The position numbers and the translations under genes are program-made. From JAAZGD01 sp964489555 (GTDB lineage Bacteria > Bacillota > Clostridia > Peptostreptococcales > Anaerovoracaceae), in contig CAZAZF010000001.1 in the NCBI GenBank assembly GCA_964489555.1, positions 124,001 through 188,000 of the forward strand: DNA of 64,000 nucleotides, read 5' to 3'. Below are positions 61,069 through 64,000 of this stretch, piece after piece; positions within the stretch are counted from its first letter, which is position 1; each line of letters opens with the position of its first letter. Below the pieces are notes generated by a model. That model was not told where the DNA came from. It searched no databases and saw only the letters and a program-made list of their open reading frames with translations.

Positions 61069-61911
61069 TCACCAGTTCCTCAGGGAGTATCCCTTTTCTT
61101 TCACTTCATACATCACTTCAATGTCTTGGTTTTTCTTCAACAAAACTCCTACATAAGGAATCTCTTTCCCAATCTTCTTTACATCAATTCCAGCCAGCAT
61201 CAATGCTTGAAGCCAGTCCAACAATTCCGAAGTAGATGGTAATTTCTGCAAGTCTTTCATTTTTCGTATATGGTAAAATGCCTCCATGGCCTGCTCCAGC
61301 AGACTTTGGTCTACATCTCCAAAATGTACCCGTACAATTTCTTCCATCTTATCCGGATCGGGAAATTCGATATAATGAAAAATACATCGTCTCAAAAATG
61401 CATCCGGCAACTCTTTTTCCGCATTACTTGTAATGATAACAATAGGTCGAACACTCGCCTTTATGGTCTCCTTGGTTTCCGGAATATAAAACTCCATCTT
61501 GTCCAACTCCCACAAAAGATCGTTGGGAAACTCCAAATCTGCTTTGTCAATTTCATCAATCAACAAAACCGGTTGCTTTTCAGAGACAAAGGCTTCTCCC
61601 AACTTTCCCAATTTGATATACTGCTTAATATCCTCTACATTGCCTTCCCCAAATTGGCTATCGTATAGCCTCTGAACCGTGTCATAGGTATAAAGCCCCT
61701 CTTGGGCTTTGGTGGTGGATTTTATACTCCACACCAAAAGTTCCAAATTCAGAGCTTTTGCAATGGACTCTGCTAGCATGGTCTTGCCCGTCCCGGGTTC
61801 CCCTTTAATCAAAAGGGGTTTCTCCAAGGCGATGGCCACATTCACCGCATTCATCAATTCTTCCGTTACAACATAATCGCTGCTTCCCTGATAGATTTTC
61901 TTTTCAATCAT
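61069..61911 (-). CDS. MoxR family AAA+ ATPase
   Basis: A 280-residue AAA+ ATPase with Walker A IKGEPGTGKTMLAESIA, Walker B PVLLIDEIDKAD and the sensor 1 region VIITSNAEKELPDAFLRRCIFHYIEFP. MoxR proteins work with VWA partners to mature enzymes or complexes. I chose the ATG at 61911 with GGAGG ten bases upstream. It is coupled to the VWA gene and follows lysO by 14 bases. Confidence 0.93.
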   Translation of the reverse strand: MIEKKIYQGSSDYVVTEELMNAVNVAIALEKPLLIKGEPGTGKTMLAESIAKALNLELLVWSIKSTTKAQEGLYTYDTVQRLYDSQFGEGNVEDIKQYIKLGKLGEAFVSEKQPVLLIDEIDKADLEFPNDLLWELDKMEFYIPETKETIKASVRPIVIITSNAEKELPDAFLRRCIFHYIEFPDPDKMEEIVRVHFGDVDQSLLEQAMEAFYHIRKMKDLQKLPSTSELLDWLQALMLAGIDVKKIGKEIPYVGVLLKKNQDIEVMYEVKEKGYSLRNW

Positions 61912-61925
61912 TCTAACCACTCCTC

Positions 61926-62519
61926 CTATAAACCAATAATTAAGGGGACCATAATAGGAACCGCTATACTTAGGACCACTCCGCTAATAAAACTATAAAT
62001 CGTAATGTTGGGAGCCGTTGATTTTTCTACGATGGGCAAACAAACATCCATGGCCGCCGCTCCAGGCAAACTGGTACATTCTACAAAGCCAACATATTTG
62101 GCCACCACCGGAATCAATACAATGCCCAACAACTCTCTCATAACATTGTACATAAAAGAAAGAGCAGAAATCTCTGCGCTATATTCAGAAAGGATAATGG
62201 GTGCCAATGTATACCATCCAAATCCCGCACTAACCGCCATGCTCTCCCTGGCGGTGATGGGCAGGAAAAAGGAAATGAGAAATGCAAACAACAGGGTTCC
62301 TATAATGATGGCAATAGGAAACACGACTACACGAGGCCCCACTTTTTTAAAACTTGCCGCCACAGTGCCTTCTCGCCCCAAATCAATACCCACAAAAAAG
62401 AGAAGCAGACACAATCCTACGATCAAAAGATTTCCTGACATCTCTAAAAAAGCTTTAGGAAGAACCCAAGCTCCCGCAAAAACACCTAAAATCACAGAAA
62501 TCAAAATACCCTTGGTCAT
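61926..62519 (-). CDS. lysO: LysO-type lysine exporter, C-terminal part as a separate gene
   Basis: A 197-residue membrane protein with about six helices, matching the C-terminal DUF340 domain of LysO (YbjE), which exports lysine and its toxic analogue. Landmarks are LCLLLFFVGIDLGREG and VECTSLPGAAAMDVCLPIVEK. In E. coli LysO is one chain of about 300 residues; here the start overlaps the preceding gene in ATGA, so two half-proteins are made in step. Given the amino-acid fermentation genes around it, amino-acid export is plausible; the substrate is not proven. Confidence 0.85.
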   Translation of the reverse strand: MTKGILISVILGVFAGAWVLPKAFLEMSGNLLIVGLCLLLFFVGIDLGREGTVAASFKKVGPRVVVFPIAIIIGTLLFAFLISFFLPITARESMAVSAGFGWYTLAPIILSEYSAEISALSFMYNVMRELLGIVLIPVVAKYVGFVECTSLPGAAAMDVCLPIVEKSTAPNITIYSFISGVVLSIAVPIMVPLIIGL

Positions 62520-62812
62520 ATTTTCATTCCTTTCTTATCGATTCCCATCCATTTCCTGGCTAAAAACACGAAGGCTACCGAGCCAACAAAACAGGCCAAA
62601 GTAATGAATAGAGCCGTCAGCCCGATGGAACCTAAGCTTTCCAGCACCCGTGGATCGCCGCCTATCCGACTGCCCATAATAAACACAAGAATAAAAACAG
62701 ACAAAGTAGCTGCTTTTGAAAACAGGGACCAAGGTCCCTTGGCATTGCGAAGGCGACTGCCCACAAAATAACCCAGGATAGCCATCCCTAAATATAAAAA
62801 AAGTAGTTTCAT
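62516..62812 (-). CDS. LysO-type exporter, N-terminal part as a separate gene
   Basis: A 98-residue protein with three hydrophobic helices, corresponding to the N-terminal third of LysO (LFLYLGMAILGYFVGSRLRN; LVFIMGSRIGGDPRVL). The missing remainder is the next gene, so the exporter is probably a complex of two chains. There is no sign of a frameshift: both genes have good starts and overlap by four bases (ATGA). GGGGAATGGG precedes the ATG. Confidence 0.83.
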   Translation of the reverse strand: MKLLFLYLGMAILGYFVGSRLRNAKGPWSLFSKAATLSVFILVFIMGSRIGGDPRVLESLGSIGLTALFITLACFVGSVAFVFLARKWMGIDKKGMKI

Positions 62813-62821
62813 CCCATTCCC

Positions 62822-64000
62822 CTAACGTATTTGCTGTTGATTCAAGTAATTGATAATTCCCAAGGCCACTCCGTAGGCATAATTCTCCACATATTCCTCT
62901 TGACAAATAAGCCGAATATCCTCAGAATTGGACAGATAGGCACCTTCCACCACGATGGCCGGCATACTGGTCTTATTCAGCACGGCAAGCTGGGGATAAG
63001 AAATGGCTCCATTGTCTTTGGTCCCCAGGACCTGTGACAGTTTCTGCTGGACAAATTCAGCCATCTCTCCACTTTGGATGCCATACAGCTCTTCCAAACT
63101 TTCCCCCTGGGCCGTCATCTTATCATAGTAATATGTTGTGGTGCCATGAATCCAAGAGGAATCAGAAGAATTATTGTGAATCGACAAAAAAATATCGATT
63201 TCCCCTTCATTGGCAATGTCAACTCGTTCATACTTGTCCAAGTATTTATCCGTCTCTCTTGTCATCCCCACATTTGCTCCGGCCTGAATCAAAAGTTCCT
63301 TCAACCGCAAAGCAATCTGCAAGTTCAGATGGCTTTCATAAACCTCTTCTCCTTGTGGTGATGTTCCGATGGCCCCCGGGTCCCGCCCACCATGGCCCGG
63401 ATCCAACAGGATTTTTTTCGACTGGCCAAACCCAAGCAGAAGGGGAATATCCACCCTTTCATGAATATGTGCCATTCTTTCTTTATCATTCCACAACACC
63501 TGATACCCCAGCCCCTCCGACAAAAACCTCAAAGGCACCATGGTGCTTCCGAATCCGTCATTATTGTGGTCAATGATGAGAGGTGGTGTATCCAATGTCA
63601 CATCCACGCCATCCACAGAAGCGACTCTCCCCCCAATCACCATACGTATTTCTTGAGGAGGTTGGCTGACAATCACCTCTTGGGTATCTTCCAGATATGT
63701 CACCGTTGCACCCATATGTTCAAAGACGGCGCGAATGGGAATTAAGGTTCTGTCTCTTAAAATGAACGGGGGACAATCATCTTCTGAAAACACCATTTGC
63801 TGTTCTGCATATTTTACACGAATGGGATACTGAGCGCAGAAATCCAATCCTTCCTGAATTTCATTCTGTGTAATGGGATTTTCTGATGCTGCCACATTCC
63901 CAAAGATATTCCAATGAAAACCCACTCCCATCCATAAACTCATAAGGAGTAAAAAGCAACAACTTCGGCTCAGTATTCTTTTCTTGAAATGGCTTTTTCT
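62822..64000 (-). CDS. N-acetylmuramoyl-L-alanine amidase with copper-amine-oxidase-like stalk domain, 5' end cut by window
   Basis: 392 residues are visible and the frame stays open to the right edge, so the start codon is probably just outside the window. The first ATG at 63943 would cut the signal peptide short: upstream in-frame codons give a basic stretch (KSHFKKRILSRS) and a hydrophobic core (CCFLLLMSLWMGVGF), a normal Sec signal. The exported part has a copper amine oxidase N-like domain (FILRDRTLIPIRAVFEHMGA; FGSTMVPLRFLSEGLGYQV) and an amidase_3 domain with DPGHGG, HNN and a second glutamate. It cleaves the lactyl-Ala bond of peptidoglycan. It is the first gene seen of the lysO-moxR-VWA operon. 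Confidence 0.92.
   Translation of the reverse strand, partial: RKSHFKKRILSRSCCFLLLMSLWMGVGFHWNIFGNVAASENPITQNEIQEGLDFCAQYPIRVKYAEQQMVFSEDDCPPFILRDRTLIPIRAVFEHMGATVTYLEDTQEVIVSQPPQEIRMVIGGRVASVDGVDVTLDTPPLIIDHNNDGFGSTMVPLRFLSEGLGYQVLWNDKERMAHIHERVDIPLLLGFGQSKKILLDPGHGGRDPGAIGTSPQGEEVYESHLNLQIALRLKELLIQAGANVGMTRETDKYLDKYERVDIANEGEIDIFLSIHNNSSDSSWIHGTTTYYYDKMTAQGESLEELYGIQSGEMAEFVQQKLSQVLGTKDNGAISYPQLAVLNKTSMPAIVVEGAYLSNSEDIRLICQEEYVENYAYGVALGIINYLNQQQIR

Noticed and set aside
62516..62519. Frameshifted lysO pseudogene
   Set aside because: The second frame has its own start in an ATGA overlap, and both halves keep conserved residues.
62005..62604. 199-residue plus-strand open frame over lysO
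   Set aside because: It is the complement of membrane-helix codons and spans the lysO junction; no plausible product.
1..64000. Mobile elements, prophage, tRNA or rRNA genes
   Set aside because: No transposase, integrase, phage gene, tRNA cloverleaf or rRNA sequence was recognised in the window.

Overview
The window looks like chromosome from an anaerobic, amino-acid-fermenting member of the Clostridia. The evidence is AT-leaning sequence with strong GGAGG ribosome binding sites, a crotonyl-CoA/butyryl-CoA pathway, 2-hydroxyacyl-CoA dehydratase genes, a clostridial single-chain PurL, a Gram-positive LexA box and two sigma-54 regulators. The Anaerovoracaceae or a neighbouring family would fit, but I cannot fix the genus from sequence alone. 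Nearly all genes lie on the minus strand. Only a penicillin-binding protein with maf, and lexA with the three genes after it, lie on the plus strand. I saw no rRNA, tRNA, CRISPR array, insertion sequence or phage gene.

Layout: 1-4.7 kb holds the start of a crotonase gene, an EamA transporter, holA and comEC. 4.8-8.9 kb holds a class A PBP and maf, and 8.9-11.1 kb a secreted M28 peptidase lipoprotein. From 11.3 to 23.7 kb is a fermentation island in two transcription units. One is bcd-etfB-etfA, with a ferredoxin-fused EtfA and a perfect Rex-type operator in front. The other has eight genes: two dehydratase subunits, their ATP-driven activator, hbd, crt, thiolase, CoA-transferase and a class III aminotransferase. 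This second unit starts at a textbook sigma-54 promoter, and its likely PAS/AAA+ activator is encoded just upstream (23.9-25.4 kb).

From 25.4 to 39.6 kb lie a ferredoxin-nitroreductase, thiI, a cysteine desulfurase and the purine operon purL-E-C-M-N-F-H-D, led by a strong hairpin that may be an attenuator. PurF in this operon lacks the N-terminal cysteine nucleophile. From 39.8 to 51.2 kb come a TudS-like protein, a P-type ATPase behind a yybP-ykoY (Mn2+) riboswitch, rny, a MinD-like ATPase, radC, a DUF1015 protein, cmk, nrdR, an exported trigger-factor-like lipoprotein, and infC-rpmI-rplT with an AUU start and an attenuator leader. Divergent from infC are lexA with its own SOS box, a DhaL-DegV fusion and two membrane proteins.

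From 55.3 to 59.8 kb a second sigma-54 unit repeats the design of the first: activator gene, terminator-like hairpin, sigma-54 promoter, then a CoA-acylating aldehyde dehydrogenase and an omega-aminotransferase. The window ends with an amidase (cut by the edge), a lysO transporter split into two genes, a MoxR ATPase and a VWA protein in one tight operon.

The most notable structure is the pair of sigma-54 circuits. Each has a consensus -24/-12 promoter and 16-bp GATRC...GYATC palindromes placed as upstream activator sites. Together they suggest that two amino- or hydroxy-acid catabolic branches feeding acyl-CoA fermentation are switched by paralogous sensors, while the shared butyryl-CoA dehydrogenase/ETF unit answers to NADH/NAD+ through Rex.
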